41,680 nt of DNA from Salinisphaera sp. G21_0 (GCF_017744115.1 NZ_JAGHQW010000048.1:1-41680); one strand, 5' to 3'. Positions 9,308 through 18,349 are shown, counted from the stretch's first letter. The notes: generated by a model from the sequence alone, not told the origin. Numbers and translations are program-made.

Positions 9308-9819
9308 AGCGGGCGGCAAGGCACCGGGCAGCGATCATGGACGCCATTGATAAAGGCACCTTCGATTATGCGGAGACCTTCCCCGAATCCCCCAGGGCGA
9401 AAGAGTTCGCCAGGATGCCGGGGGACGCCTTTGCCCGTGGTTACCTGAGCAACTGGCTGAACGACAAGAAGACCTGGACATTCCTGGCAGGGGAGCACGT
9501 TTTCCACAATCCACGCACCAATGAACCGTGGACCGGTGACCAGCCCATTCGCAAAACCCTGTGGACACCGGCACTGAAAAAGGCCGGTGTCCTGTACCGC
9601 AATCCGTACCAGACACGGCACACCTATGCTTCCATGATGCTGTCGTCCGGTGAACACCCGATGTGGGTAGCTAAACAGATGGGGCATGCCGACTGGACCA
9701 TGATTGCCAGGCGTTACGGCAAGTGGATGCCGGATGCGGATCCGGAGTGTGGTAACCGTGCGGTTGGGTTGTATGCACAACCGGAAGATCAACAGCGGAA
9801 GAAAGGTAATTCACAATAA
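9184..9819 (+). pseudogene. Tyrosine integrase with a large internal deletion
   Basis: The 211-residue frame joins two ends of a phage integrase. Residues 1-75 are the arm-binding N-terminal domain (STIEISFPYKGKRCRERLRL, DUF3596-like). From about residue 100 the sequence is the C-terminal half of the catalytic domain: NPRTNEPWTGDQPIRKTLW, then NPYQTRHTYASMMLS, then QMGHADWTMIARRYGKW with the probable nucleophile tyrosine. The core-binding domain and the part of the catalytic domain with the first arginine and the lysine are missing; full-length relatives are roughly 370-400 residues. The deletion kept the frame but should have destroyed recombination. Confidence 0.75.
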
Positions 9820-9865
9820 CCTCTGATTCAACGGCGCAATCTATCCTTATTCGTTAGGTGGCGTG

Positions 9866-10141
9866 TTACTTGCTGGCAAGGTGGTTGACGATTTGAATAA
9901 GCAACTCTTCGGTTTTGTCGAAACGCTGGTCAACCGCTTTGTTGAATGCTTTTTGTTCTGCAATAAACGCATTAACCTCTTTATTGAATGCTTTTTGTTC
10001 TGCAATAAACGCATCAACCTTTTTGAACTTCTCACGTTGTTCATTAAGGATCAGGGATACAACTCCATGAGTCGCTTCAAGGATTTTGTTGTTTTCCTGG
10101 AACGCATAGTCGAGAGCGTTTACCTTGGCTTCCAGTGACAT
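9866..10141 (-). CDS. Hypothetical coiled-coil protein with 14-residue repeat
   Basis: The 91-residue protein is fully helical in character, with the duplicated unit AFIAEQKAFNKEVN / AFIAEQKAFNKAVD, which forms a coiled coil. An AGGTAG ribosome binding site lies just upstream of the ATG at 10139-10141. At the DNA level the repeat is two copies of a 42-bp unit. No enzymatic motif is present. Similar small coiled-coil proteins are common as uncharacterised genes in this kind of genome; I cannot name a function. Confidence 0.55.
   Translation of the reverse strand: MSLEAKVNALDYAFQENNKILEATHGVVSLILNEQREKFKKVDAFIAEQKAFNKEVNAFIAEQKAFNKAVDQRFDKTEELLIQIVNHLASK
9942..10025. repeat. Two tandem 42-bp units inside the coiled-coil gene
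   Basis: Unit 1 (9942-9983) and unit 2 (9984-10025) both begin TTGAATGCTTTTTGTTCTGC and differ at only a few positions near their ends. The period of 42 bp equals 14 codons, or two heptads, so copy-number change would lengthen or shorten the coiled coil without a frameshift. Confidence 0.9.
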
Positions 10142-10217
10142 AGGTACTACCTGTTTTTATTGAACGAGCCATGAACATAGCAGACTTTGAGAGATAGCAC
10201 AGGGACACCCGACAATG

Positions 10218-10246
10218 TGCTTATGCGAACTCATTTCGCATAAGCA
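10218..10246. repeat. 12-bp perfect hairpin between the coiled-coil and TRAF-like genes
   Basis: TGCTTATGCGAA (10218-10229) pairs perfectly with TTCGCATAAGCA (10235-10246) around a 5-nt loop. There is no T run on either side, so it is not a typical intrinsic terminator. It may be a transcript-end or processing hairpin for the TRAF-like gene (stop at 10290, minus strand) or an operator for the coiled-coil gene (start at 10141). Confidence 0.6.
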
Positions 10247-10289
10247 TCATATCCATTTGTGAAGCCATATTTGATTGCTACTTCTATCC

Positions 10290-11624
10290 TTAATGATGCC
10301 GTTCCGATGCACCAGAGCCGGGTGGGGGATCCTCCAGTTTAATCGTTATAAGCAGGGAGTCATTTTGCACAATTTCAGGATTGCTCAGATCATTCAGCGC
10401 CAGGAATTTAGAAAAGCCCCATCCGCTATTTACCCGCTTTTGCGGTTTTTGGAAGCTCGGCTTCTCCTTGGAGGCAAACATTCCCCCTGCACGTTTGGCA
10501 GGGTCATTTTGATTAACCAGAGACACCGTGATCATCTTATTCATTGGCCAGTGAATCTGCTCATCGTATTGACCTTTCCACACAGCGATATAGACCCCAA
10601 GAAAACCTCTTGCACTGGCTTGTTCATAAGAAGAAAGTTGTCCGGACACACAGTAGCGGTCTGTTGTATAGACTGCCGGACAATAATGACTCTGATCTTT
10701 CTTTGTTGCGGCATCTGCCAGCCATGACTGGACCCCATCTATTCGCCATAAAAAAACGTCAACACATCTACCTGTATTGTCAGACGACTCCATGGGAGAC
10801 AAACTTCCAACCGTTACGTAATATCGCTGCAGGTTAATCAGGTATCTTTGCTCGGCGGCTAAACTCTCGGCAGCTGATTGCCGGGCACTTCGGAAAACAA
10901 AACTATTGAATTGCCGCTCCATGTTACCAGTGCGTTCTTCCAGTCGATCAAGCCGCGTTCGTAATCTGTCGATGCTCCGATTCGCATTGCCTAAGCAGAG
11001 AACGGCTCTGGTCAATAATGGCAGCAGGTTCTCTGCATCTCGTTTCAATAGCCGAAGCGTTCCTTGATCCAGCGCTTCATATTTCTGATTCAGAGATTGT
11101 ATCCTCGCACTTTGTTTCTTCTCTGAATTCATGAGTTGTGCTTGCAGCTCTTTTAGCTGCTGACCCTGCATCATTAATTTGGTGCTGTCGGGAACTCCAT
11201 TACATTCATCCAGGTGAGATTTGACCTCACGGTAAGCGCCTTTCCAGGTACAGGCCGGTTCATGGCGAGGTTCAAATGTGGTAGCAGAAGGGCAAGGTAT
11301 CTCTGTGTGCCCGAAACTGCGGGTTTCGGCAATATCATCCACGACATCGGAGCCGTCAAGTGGACATTTGGGCATTTCAGCCAGGGTTCCGGGGCTGGAG
11401 GTCAACTGACAATCCCGGCACAAAAGATGCCCTTCTCCCAGACACTGCGCTATCGATGTTATTAAATGGTTTTCACCGCTGCACTGTATTTTTTTCGAGG
11501 GAAGATCCATTGTAAAACGAACATTTCGATGAGAAAAAGTGGCCGTTGGGGATTTTTCCGGAACATCGGCAGGATCACTGATATTAGCAGTGGCAATTGA
11601 AGCCCGGGCTGAAATCGGTGTCAT
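10290..11624 (-). CDS. TRAF-like protein: degenerate RING, TRAF zinc finger, coiled coil, MATH domain
   Basis: I place the start at the ATG at 11622-11624 (AGAGGA upstream), giving 444 residues; an upstream in-frame start would add 18. In order: residues 48-91 a RING-like segment with CLGEGHLLCRDC and CPLDG but without the usual first C-x2-C pair; 111-141 a TRAF-type zinc finger ending CTWKGAYREVKSHLDEC; about 145-262 a coiled coil; 288-432 a MATH/TRAF-C domain with FLWRIDG, VWKGQYDEQIHWP, SFQKP and NDSLLITIKLE. This is the architecture of animal TRAF adaptors, which assemble receptor and ubiquitin-ligase complexes. I see no signal peptide. A secreted effector acting on host signalling is inference. 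Confidence 0.85.
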   Translation of the reverse strand: MTPISARASIATANISDPADVPEKSPTATFSHRNVRFTMDLPSKKIQCSGENHLITSIAQCLGEGHLLCRDCQLTSSPGTLAEMPKCPLDGSDVVDDIAETRSFGHTEIPCPSATTFEPRHEPACTWKGAYREVKSHLDECNGVPDSTKLMMQGQQLKELQAQLMNSEKKQSARIQSLNQKYEALDQGTLRLLKRDAENLLPLLTRAVLCLGNANRSIDRLRTRLDRLEERTGNMERQFNSFVFRSARQSAAESLAAEQRYLINLQRYYVTVGSLSPMESSDNTGRCVDVFLWRIDGVQSWLADAATKKDQSHYCPAVYTTDRYCVSGQLSSYEQASARGFLGVYIAVWKGQYDEQIHWPMNKMITVSLVNQNDPAKRAGGMFASKEKPSFQKPQKRVNSGWGFSKFLALNDLSNPEIVQNDSLLITIKLEDPPPGSGASERHH

Positions 11625-11983
11625 TATGATTTCCTCTTTAACTACCCTGGAATATTTGACGACTGTTTTCAATATCACCCGTTGACTTACAACATGAGCA
11701 GTCTAGATCTTATCTGAGGTAGATCAAGTGTCTATTCAACATCCTGGCATAGCCCGATGATTGAGCACACATACCTCTTTTCAATCCTTGCAGTGGAATA
11801 ATTCTTAACCTCCTATAGTATAAATTCTCGTAGTACCTATTGGGACATTCAGTTATGCAGTTATAACCATTTCAAGATCTTCTTAATGCTATACCGTTAA
11901 ATAATTATCAACACAAAAGCAGCAAAATACACGTATTAACGCTTTTTCAGCCAGTAACGAAAAATTGTTTTGGAGATACATTC
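11625..11983. promoter_or_regulatory. Divergent AT-rich intergenic region
   Basis: This 359-bp stretch separates the leftward TRAF-like gene from the first rightward paralog and must hold promoters for both. It is AT-rich with several TATA-like motifs (for example TATAGTATAAAT near 11815), but I could not choose a convincing -35/-10 pair. The last 60 bp resemble the leader of the second paralog (ACGAAAAATT...GGAGATA), showing that the leader was duplicated with the gene. No further gene is visible. Confidence 0.4.
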
Positions 11984-14038
11984 ATGATTAGTAATAACTC
12001 TACATTTCAACCTCAATTCACCAATGAACGGATAAAACAAGAAGAAATAATTGAACGAGAAAAAGATACCCGGAATATTGCTGATGACCATGTCAGCCCG
12101 GAAAACCACAATACAAAAAAAATCTTTGAAAATGATATTTTTGTAACGTCTGTCATAAATCAGCTTAATAAACCAGAAAATACGCTGGAAAAATTATCAC
12201 CTGACAACCTGTCTGAACCAGAGCATTGTTCTGCTCCAACCAATAAAGGAATGAAATGGCATGATCGAAAAAAAACCGCTTATGAAAGTTCAGCATGTTG
12301 GGGAGTCTCGGCAAAAGCAAAAAATCGTAAAAAGTCTTCAATTATTGAAAGTAGTACACTTCAGCAAGTTGATTGCTTGATACCAAAGGACAAACAATGG
12401 ATATCTTTTCTAGAGAATTTTTTCAAAAAGGCACCGATTCAGGCCTCATCCATGAATAGAATCACCTCTTTACAAACTAAAGCTGGAAAAGTTGAAGAAA
12501 TCGTTTTCCTGGTAGAAAATCGCTCATATAATCATGGCTATGGTAATTTAAACCTGTATATAGAATTTTTAAGGAATTTTGTCAGACTTTCTCCTGGCAC
12601 TTTACGTCAAATTCGCTTTTCTGGCTGTGAACACACTCTCAGCACTAAATTACCAAATCTTATTTCTGGCTTACCTGACCGTGATATTGATGATTCGATC
12701 ATTCACGGGAGTCACAGATCCTCCTCGCCGAAGACAAGACCCAATGAGATCTTTGGTATTCCATTCATAGTACAACGTAGAATACCAACCGACTTTTTAT
12801 CAAAAAACACACTGCAAATTTACACAGTTTGGGACGCTTTTAGAACAACACCAAAAGCCCCGTTATTTCAAATAACTAATTATCGATGGTTCCCTAGGTG
12901 TGTAGAGGTTGACCTCCTGCAAAATGAGGAAAATCATCTGCCTGTTTATCCATACGAAGTCAGTAAAAATACGTCAACACCAGAGTTAATGAAAAAGGAG
13001 ATCGCTAACATTTTACAAACAATGAATCCAGCAACACTTGGTACTGATAATGATACCGAAACATTAGCTCAATTTTTTACCGACCTATTTCAATCAGCCA
13101 AGGAAAAAAAGATATATTTAGCCCTTTCTTATCATTATGCCGGGATGTCAAAATATACGTATTACAACTACACAAACACTGCCAAGGCGTGTTTCAGTGA
13201 CAAACCTATCATTATTATTGCACCACACAACGAAAAAAAATACCTGTCTGAAAAAAAACAAAAAGAACTCAGTGATACCGGTAAGATACAGTTTTCAACT
13301 AATTACTCCTTAAACTTTACCACTGAGAAATCAATTAAAGATAATGTTACCGTATTTGAATTCGGCTTTTTACCGAAGCGATTATTTGAGTTGGTTTGTT
13401 ATTTTTCCAACATCCCCATTTATGCACCGGGAGCCAGCACCGCTAATATTGCACAGTGCTTAAATAAACCCTACCTGGGACTTTCGGGTCATGAAATTCC
13501 AGAAACAGGTAACCCGGAACTCTTGAGCCGCTGGTATTTAGCAAATGTTGCATTGTATTTTGATTCATTCAGAATGCAGGAGGTTAAATCGGCTCTGTTA
13601 ACAATGAGCAAAGAGCAAATTAAGTTAAGTAGCAGAAAAAACTTTGATTCTTGGCATAAGCCTGAGAATGCCCATTTAGAACTTGAAAAGATATACCAGA
13701 CAATCACCAGCCATATCTTGACAGATCATGGGCTGATCGCGACGTTAATGCCACATTTTTTTAATGGAACGGACACCTCAAAAATTTATAAATGTACCAT
13801 AATCTCAGCTGATGATCGGCAAAGTTACTTTACGCGATTATTAGACGAAGGTAGATTACCCGAGTTTTGCCAATTCGTCTGTGACACATTCAATGAGATA
13901 TTGCTCGATTATATGTCACGAACGACTACGCCAGGAGATGACTTTTATGAACTGGCCAGGGAATTACAACAAAAGGCATTGCATCCTGACAACAACATGA
14001 TGCTGGAAGTATTGGAAAGACACCTTCCGAATAACTGA
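11984..14038 (+). CDS. Large hypothetical protein, paralog 1; possible GT-B glycosyltransferase-like fold
   Basis: The 684-residue protein starts at an ATG preceded by GGAGATA. Residues 1 to about 130 are polar and low in hydrophobics. The rest looks globular, with VEEIVFLVENRS and GYGNLNLYIEFLRNFVRLSP, like the first strand, glycine loop and helix of a Rossmann-type domain. Further on, VFEFGFLPKRLFELVCYF and IPIYAPGASTANIAQCLNKP resemble the donor-binding half of GT-B enzymes such as EarP. That comparison is weak and no family is assigned. There is no signal peptide or membrane segment. The gene is AT-rich compared with neighbouring core genes, and its closest relative lies directly downstream. 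Confidence 0.8.
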   Translation: MISNNSTFQPQFTNERIKQEEIIEREKDTRNIADDHVSPENHNTKKIFENDIFVTSVINQLNKPENTLEKLSPDNLSEPEHCSAPTNKGMKWHDRKKTAYESSACWGVSAKAKNRKKSSIIESSTLQQVDCLIPKDKQWISFLENFFKKAPIQASSMNRITSLQTKAGKVEEIVFLVENRSYNHGYGNLNLYIEFLRNFVRLSPGTLRQIRFSGCEHTLSTKLPNLISGLPDRDIDDSIIHGSHRSSSPKTRPNEIFGIPFIVQRRIPTDFLSKNTLQIYTVWDAFRTTPKAPLFQITNYRWFPRCVEVDLLQNEENHLPVYPYEVSKNTSTPELMKKEIANILQTMNPATLGTDNDTETLAQFFTDLFQSAKEKKIYLALSYHYAGMSKYTYYNYTNTAKACFSDKPIIIIAPHNEKKYLSEKKQKELSDTGKIQFSTNYSLNFTTEKSIKDNVTVFEFGFLPKRLFELVCYFSNIPIYAPGASTANIAQCLNKPYLGLSGHEIPETGNPELLSRWYLANVALYFDSFRMQEVKSALLTMSKEQIKLSSRKNFDSWHKPENAHLELEKIYQTITSHILTDHGLIATLMPHFFNGTDTSKIYKCTIISADDRQSYFTRLLDEGRLPEFCQFVCDTFNEILLDYMSRTTTPGDDFYELARELQQKALHPDNNMMLEVLERHLPNN

Positions 14039-14213
14039 CATTCGGCTAAGTCAAAAATAGCCCTTCAAGGTGTTATTGTAAATAACTGACTTGTTAGTAA
14101 TTTATGAAAAAGCAAATTGTTTACTACTTAACATTATTAACCCAACAACCGTGAAACCCAAGTATTAACACGATCTCAGCTAATGAACGAAAAATTTGGT
14201 CAGGAGATATATC

Positions 14214-16241
14214 ATGATGATTAACAATAATATTACAGCTCAGCCTCATCTTACCAATGAACCGCCCAATGAATTGCTAAAACAAAAAGAAATAATTGAA
14301 CAAGAAAAAGATGATCATAATTTAAGCAAGCCCTTTCAGAATAATATTTGTACAACTTTTATCATAAACCAGGCAAACAAATCGAAAAATACTCCAGAAA
14401 AATTATCTGCTGAATTCCTGTCCAAACTAGAGCATCATTCTGTTTCAACTCATGAAGGATTTACATGGTATGATCGAGAAAGGGCAGCTTATGGAAATTT
14501 CACAACAGAGGCACTTCCAGAAAATGCAAAAAAAAGTAAAGAGCCGCCTTTCATCAAAAGAACTGCTCTTCAACACGTTGTCTGCCCGATAACAAAGGAC
14601 AAGCAATGGCTATCTTTTCTTCAGGATTTTTTCAAGCAGATGCCGATTCAAGCATCATCTATAAATAGAATTACCGTTTTACAAACTAAAGCTGCAAAAG
14701 TTAAAGAAATCGTTTTTCTTGTAGAAAATAAGTCGTACAATCGGGGTTATGGAAATTTAAACCTCTATATAGAATTCTTGAGGAATTTTGTCAGACTCTC
14801 TCCTGGCACTTTAAGTCTAATTCGCTTTTCTGGCTGTAAAGACACTCTGAGCAACAAACTACCAAATCTTCTTTCTGGCTTACCTGACCGTGACATTGAT
14901 GAATTTATCATTCATGGAGATCACAGGTTATCATTACCAAAAATGTGCTACGATAAGATATTTGGTATTCCATACGTAATACAAGATAGAATACCAAACC
15001 TTTTTTTATCGAAAGACACGCTGCAAATTTACACCGTCAGGGACTTATTTTTTGAAATATCACAAAACCATCCATCAATTCAAATAACTAACTATAGATG
15101 GTTCCCTGGGAGTGTAAGGAAAAACCTACCAAAAAATCAAGAAAATCATCTACCGATTTATCCGTACGAGGCAAGTAAAAATACCTCAACACCAGAGTTA
15201 ATGAGAAGGGAAATAGCTAACAGTTTACAAAATCCAGCTACACATGGTTATGATGCTGAAAAATTAGTTCAATTTTTTACCGAATTATTCCAATCGGCCA
15301 AAGAAAAAAAAATATATTTAGCCCTTGCTTATCATACTTCCGGGATGTCAAAACCCATGTATTACAATTACACAAATGCAGCTAAATCGTGTTTTAGAGA
15401 TAAGCCTATCATCATTATTGCACCAAGCAATGAGAAAAAGCGCCTATCTGAAAAAGGACGAAAAGAGCTAAGTGATACTGGTAATAGACAGTTTTCAATT
15501 AATTACTCCTTAGACTTTACTACTGAGAAATCACTTAAAGATAATGTCACCGTATTTGAATTTGATTTTTTACCGAAACGATTGTTTGAGTTGGTTTGTT
15601 ATTTTTCCAATATCCCCATTTATGCACCGGGAGCCAGCACCGCTAATATTGCTCAGTGCTTAAATAAACCCTATCTGGCGGAAATTGGTGGTCATGAAAT
15701 GACAACAATAGGCAATCCGGAATTCTTAGGTGGCTGGCAGGTAGCAAATGATGCATTTGATTTGGACTCATTCCGTATTCAGGAGGTCAAATCAGCCCTG
15801 ATAACAATGAGCAAAGAGCAAATTAAGTTATGTGACAGACATAACTACAAGCTATGGAGTAATCCTGAGAATGCCCATTTAGAAATCCATAAAATATGTG
15901 AGGCAATCACCGACGGTATCCTAAACTATCATGGGCTAATCGCAACACTGATTCCACATTTTTTTAATGGTACGGATACCTCAAAAATCAATGAGTATAC
16001 CGAACTCTCAGCTGATGATCGGAAAAGTTACTTTATGCGGTTATTAGACGAAGGCAGATTACCTGAGTTTTGCCAGTACGTCTGTGATAAATCCAATGAG
16101 ATACTGGTCGATTATATGTCACGGGCGACTACACCAGGAGAAAGTTTTTATGAACTGGCCAGGGAATTACAACAAAAGGCATTGCATCCTGACAACAACA
16201 TGATGCTGGAAGTATTAGAAAGCAATCTTCCCAGTGACTGA
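14214..16241 (+). CDS. Large hypothetical protein, paralog 2 of the tandem pair
   Basis: The 675-residue protein matches the upstream paralog along its whole length; the N-terminal 130 residues differ most. The segments GYGNLNLYIEFLRNFVRLSP and FYELARELQQKALHPDNN are the same in both. I start it at 14214 (MMINNNITAQ), by alignment with paralog 1 and the shared GGAGATA; the six extra codons from a TTG at 14196 overlap that binding site. Relative to paralog 1 it carries small indels, for example around NPATHGYDAEKL. Recent tandem duplication, with partial divergence or gene conversion, is inferred. The function is unknown, with the same weak GT-B-like hint. Confidence 0.8.
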   Translation: MMINNNITAQPHLTNEPPNELLKQKEIIEQEKDDHNLSKPFQNNICTTFIINQANKSKNTPEKLSAEFLSKLEHHSVSTHEGFTWYDRERAAYGNFTTEALPENAKKSKEPPFIKRTALQHVVCPITKDKQWLSFLQDFFKQMPIQASSINRITVLQTKAAKVKEIVFLVENKSYNRGYGNLNLYIEFLRNFVRLSPGTLSLIRFSGCKDTLSNKLPNLLSGLPDRDIDEFIIHGDHRLSLPKMCYDKIFGIPYVIQDRIPNLFLSKDTLQIYTVRDLFFEISQNHPSIQITNYRWFPGSVRKNLPKNQENHLPIYPYEASKNTSTPELMRREIANSLQNPATHGYDAEKLVQFFTELFQSAKEKKIYLALAYHTSGMSKPMYYNYTNAAKSCFRDKPIIIIAPSNEKKRLSEKGRKELSDTGNRQFSINYSLDFTTEKSLKDNVTVFEFDFLPKRLFELVCYFSNIPIYAPGASTANIAQCLNKPYLAEIGGHEMTTIGNPEFLGGWQVANDAFDLDSFRIQEVKSALITMSKEQIKLCDRHNYKLWSNPENAHLEIHKICEAITDGILNYHGLIATLIPHFFNGTDTSKINEYTELSADDRKSYFMRLLDEGRLPEFCQYVCDKSNEILVDYMSRATTPGESFYELARELQQKALHPDNNMMLEVLESNLPSD

Positions 16242-16291
16242 CATCCGACTAAGCCAAAAATAACCAGATCAAAGGATTTTGAATGAACTAA

Positions 16292-16309
16292 CCCGCAGCA
16301 AGCTGCGGG
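16292..16309. terminator. Hairpin after paralog 2
   Basis: CCCGCAGC and GCTGCGGG form a perfect 8-bp stem with a 2-nt loop about 50 bp after the stop of paralog 2. No T run follows, so termination is uncertain. A related hairpin sits after the third-copy remnant at 18464-18490, which shows that it belongs to the duplicated unit. Confidence 0.5.
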
Positions 16310-16468
16310 GTATATGACTAAAAATTAACTGGCAATGCTTTTAAGCAAAACAGCTCCCACTTTTTTTCTACAGAGGAAATGAACTAATAGCTTATTGGTC
16401 AGTCAATCATTTAGACAGCTTGAAAGATGAGTTATTTCCAAAAATCTGTAACCTAGTGATATTTAGTA

Positions 16469-18304
16469 ATGAGTACCCCCCTGAGCCCGCTCAATGTCGG
16501 TCATAGTAACCCGATAACAGCTTCAGCCCCGTTGGTCCGTCAAACAGATGATGTGGAAACTGAAAAATGTGCTATCTGCCTTGAAAACCAGGGTAACAGT
16601 CGCATTGCTGCAACGTTTCCCTGTACCCATATCTATCACAAGTGGTGCATTGATAATTGGCTTAAAGATTTAAAGCATGCCGATTTCGGTTGTCCAATCT
16701 GTAAACGTAAAATTGCCCTTTGTTTGTACACTGAGAAGACGCCACTCCACGTGGCAGCAGCCAGAGGTCAGTCTGATATTGTCGAAGGTTTGCTTAAACA
16801 GGGTGCACATGCCAGCGCCATCACCAAAGGCGGGATAACTGCCCTGCACTGCGCGGCTGGCAAAGGTGATGTAGCGACAATCAAGTGTCTTGTTAAACAC
16901 GGTGCCGACGTCAATGCCCTCACTAAAGGCAAGCTTGGTGATACCCCCCTCCACCTTGCGATGTTAAATAGTCATCCAGAGGCCATAATAGCCCTTATTG
17001 ACAGTGGCGCTGACATTAATAGCCTCGCCCCGGATAAAAGACGCCCACTTCACTTTGCAGCAGCAAAAGGTTACCTCAAAGTCATCGAGATTTTGCTTAA
17101 CAAAGGCGCTGATATCAATGCCGGTAGCAAGACCCCCCTCCATTTTGCGGTAGAACATGGGCAACATGATGCCATTCGGCTATTGCTTGGCAAGGGTGCT
17201 AATATCAATGCCCAAGCCTCATGGTTGCCTAAATTGTGCGCGCTTGAAATTAGAATATGCCATTTCCTTAGTAGCATAGTAAGAATGTGGAATAGAACCG
17301 ACCAATCCACAGTAAGATACGGTGAAATGGAAGACCACCTGAAACAGTTCGAAAAAACACCGCTTCACATTGCTATTGAGACCGGTCAGGCAAAGACCGT
17401 TGATCTTTTGCTGACCGCTGGCGCAGCCACCAATGTACTTATTAACCGTGGCGAGACGCTATGGAGCTGGATAAACAGAGTAAACAAACTGACTAAACCC
17501 ATAATCAAGTCGTTAGCCAGTGCCCTGTGCCGCTCTGAGGCATCTTGTGACGATATGCGTGCCGGTTTACTCGCTGAACTGATTAAAATCAATGAATGGG
17601 ATTTATTCGACCGATTGCTAACCAGAACTCCGGGTGCTGACATTAATACACTTCATTATCCAGGCTCTCGTAAATCAGCCTTTTACGAGGTGATTAAAGA
17701 GGGACAAAAAGACAAAATTCAGGCCATGACAAACCGAGGGGCCGACGTTAATGCCCTTTACCATTCTGGAATGACGCCCCTGCACTGTGCAGTCTTCAGC
17801 CGCCACGCACAGGATGCCATTGAGGTACTGGTAGCCTGTAAGGCTGACGTCGATGCCAAAAATAGTCGGGGACAAACACCTCTGCATCTTGCGGCTCAAT
17901 CTGGTAAGTCAGAAGTTATTGATCAACTGATTGGCCATGGTGCTCTCGTCAATGCTACCAGCAGCACAGTGGATGCCGCACCGGATGTGATGGCAAAGGA
18001 TGTTGGCATGATGACTCCCCTCCATTATGCGGCCATTGAAAGTCGTTTACATGCAATTCAGCACCTGATTGACCAAGGTGCCTCCATCAACGCCAGAACC
18101 CAGTACGGAAAGACCCCCCTTGAACTTGCAGAATCTGTTCTGATGATAGCTGAAGAGTCCGCAGGGGTAGATCACTTCTTTGGTAGTCTGACATTGTCCA
18201 GCACACCCTATATGTCCAAAAGAGCAAAAATCAAAACCTACACAGACATCGTCAAACTTCTGAAGGCTCAGTTGCCATCAGTAAATCTATCTGAGAACCT
18301 TTGA
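16469..18304 (+). CDS. RING-H2 finger plus ankyrin-repeat protein, candidate E3 ubiquitin ligase effector
   Basis: The 611-residue protein has a complete C3H2C3 RING-H2 finger at residues 34-78 (C34, C37, C52, H54, H57, C60, C75, C78), with the E2-contact-type residues I36, W64 and P76. From about residue 88 to 575 it is made of ankyrin repeats (TPLHVAAARGQSDIVEGLL, then many TPLH...A..G....I..LL..GA..N units), interrupted by a non-repeat insert around 240-290 and another around 340-400. RING-H2 domains recruit ubiquitin-loaded E2 enzymes and ankyrin repeats bind protein substrates. Bacteria lack ubiquitin, so an effector acting in a eukaryotic host is inferred. I see no Sec signal, so a type III or IV export signal would be needed. 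Confidence 0.9.
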   Translation: MSTPLSPLNVGHSNPITASAPLVRQTDDVETEKCAICLENQGNSRIAATFPCTHIYHKWCIDNWLKDLKHADFGCPICKRKIALCLYTEKTPLHVAAARGQSDIVEGLLKQGAHASAITKGGITALHCAAGKGDVATIKCLVKHGADVNALTKGKLGDTPLHLAMLNSHPEAIIALIDSGADINSLAPDKRRPLHFAAAKGYLKVIEILLNKGADINAGSKTPLHFAVEHGQHDAIRLLLGKGANINAQASWLPKLCALEIRICHFLSSIVRMWNRTDQSTVRYGEMEDHLKQFEKTPLHIAIETGQAKTVDLLLTAGAATNVLINRGETLWSWINRVNKLTKPIIKSLASALCRSEASCDDMRAGLLAELIKINEWDLFDRLLTRTPGADINTLHYPGSRKSAFYEVIKEGQKDKIQAMTNRGADVNALYHSGMTPLHCAVFSRHAQDAIEVLVACKADVDAKNSRGQTPLHLAAQSGKSEVIDQLIGHGALVNATSSTVDAAPDVMAKDVGMMTPLHYAAIESRLHAIQHLIDQGASINARTQYGKTPLELAESVLMIAEESAGVDHFFGSLTLSSTPYMSKRAKIKTYTDIVKLLKAQLPSVNLSENL

Positions 18305-18349
18305 TGTTGTTATTCAATCGGGGGCAAAATAAGCAGCAGCAAGAGGAAT

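Noticed and set aside
6923-9850. Attachment-site repeats of the prophage remnant
   Set aside because: I could not find a convincing direct repeat or a tRNA at either edge; the ends may have been deleted.
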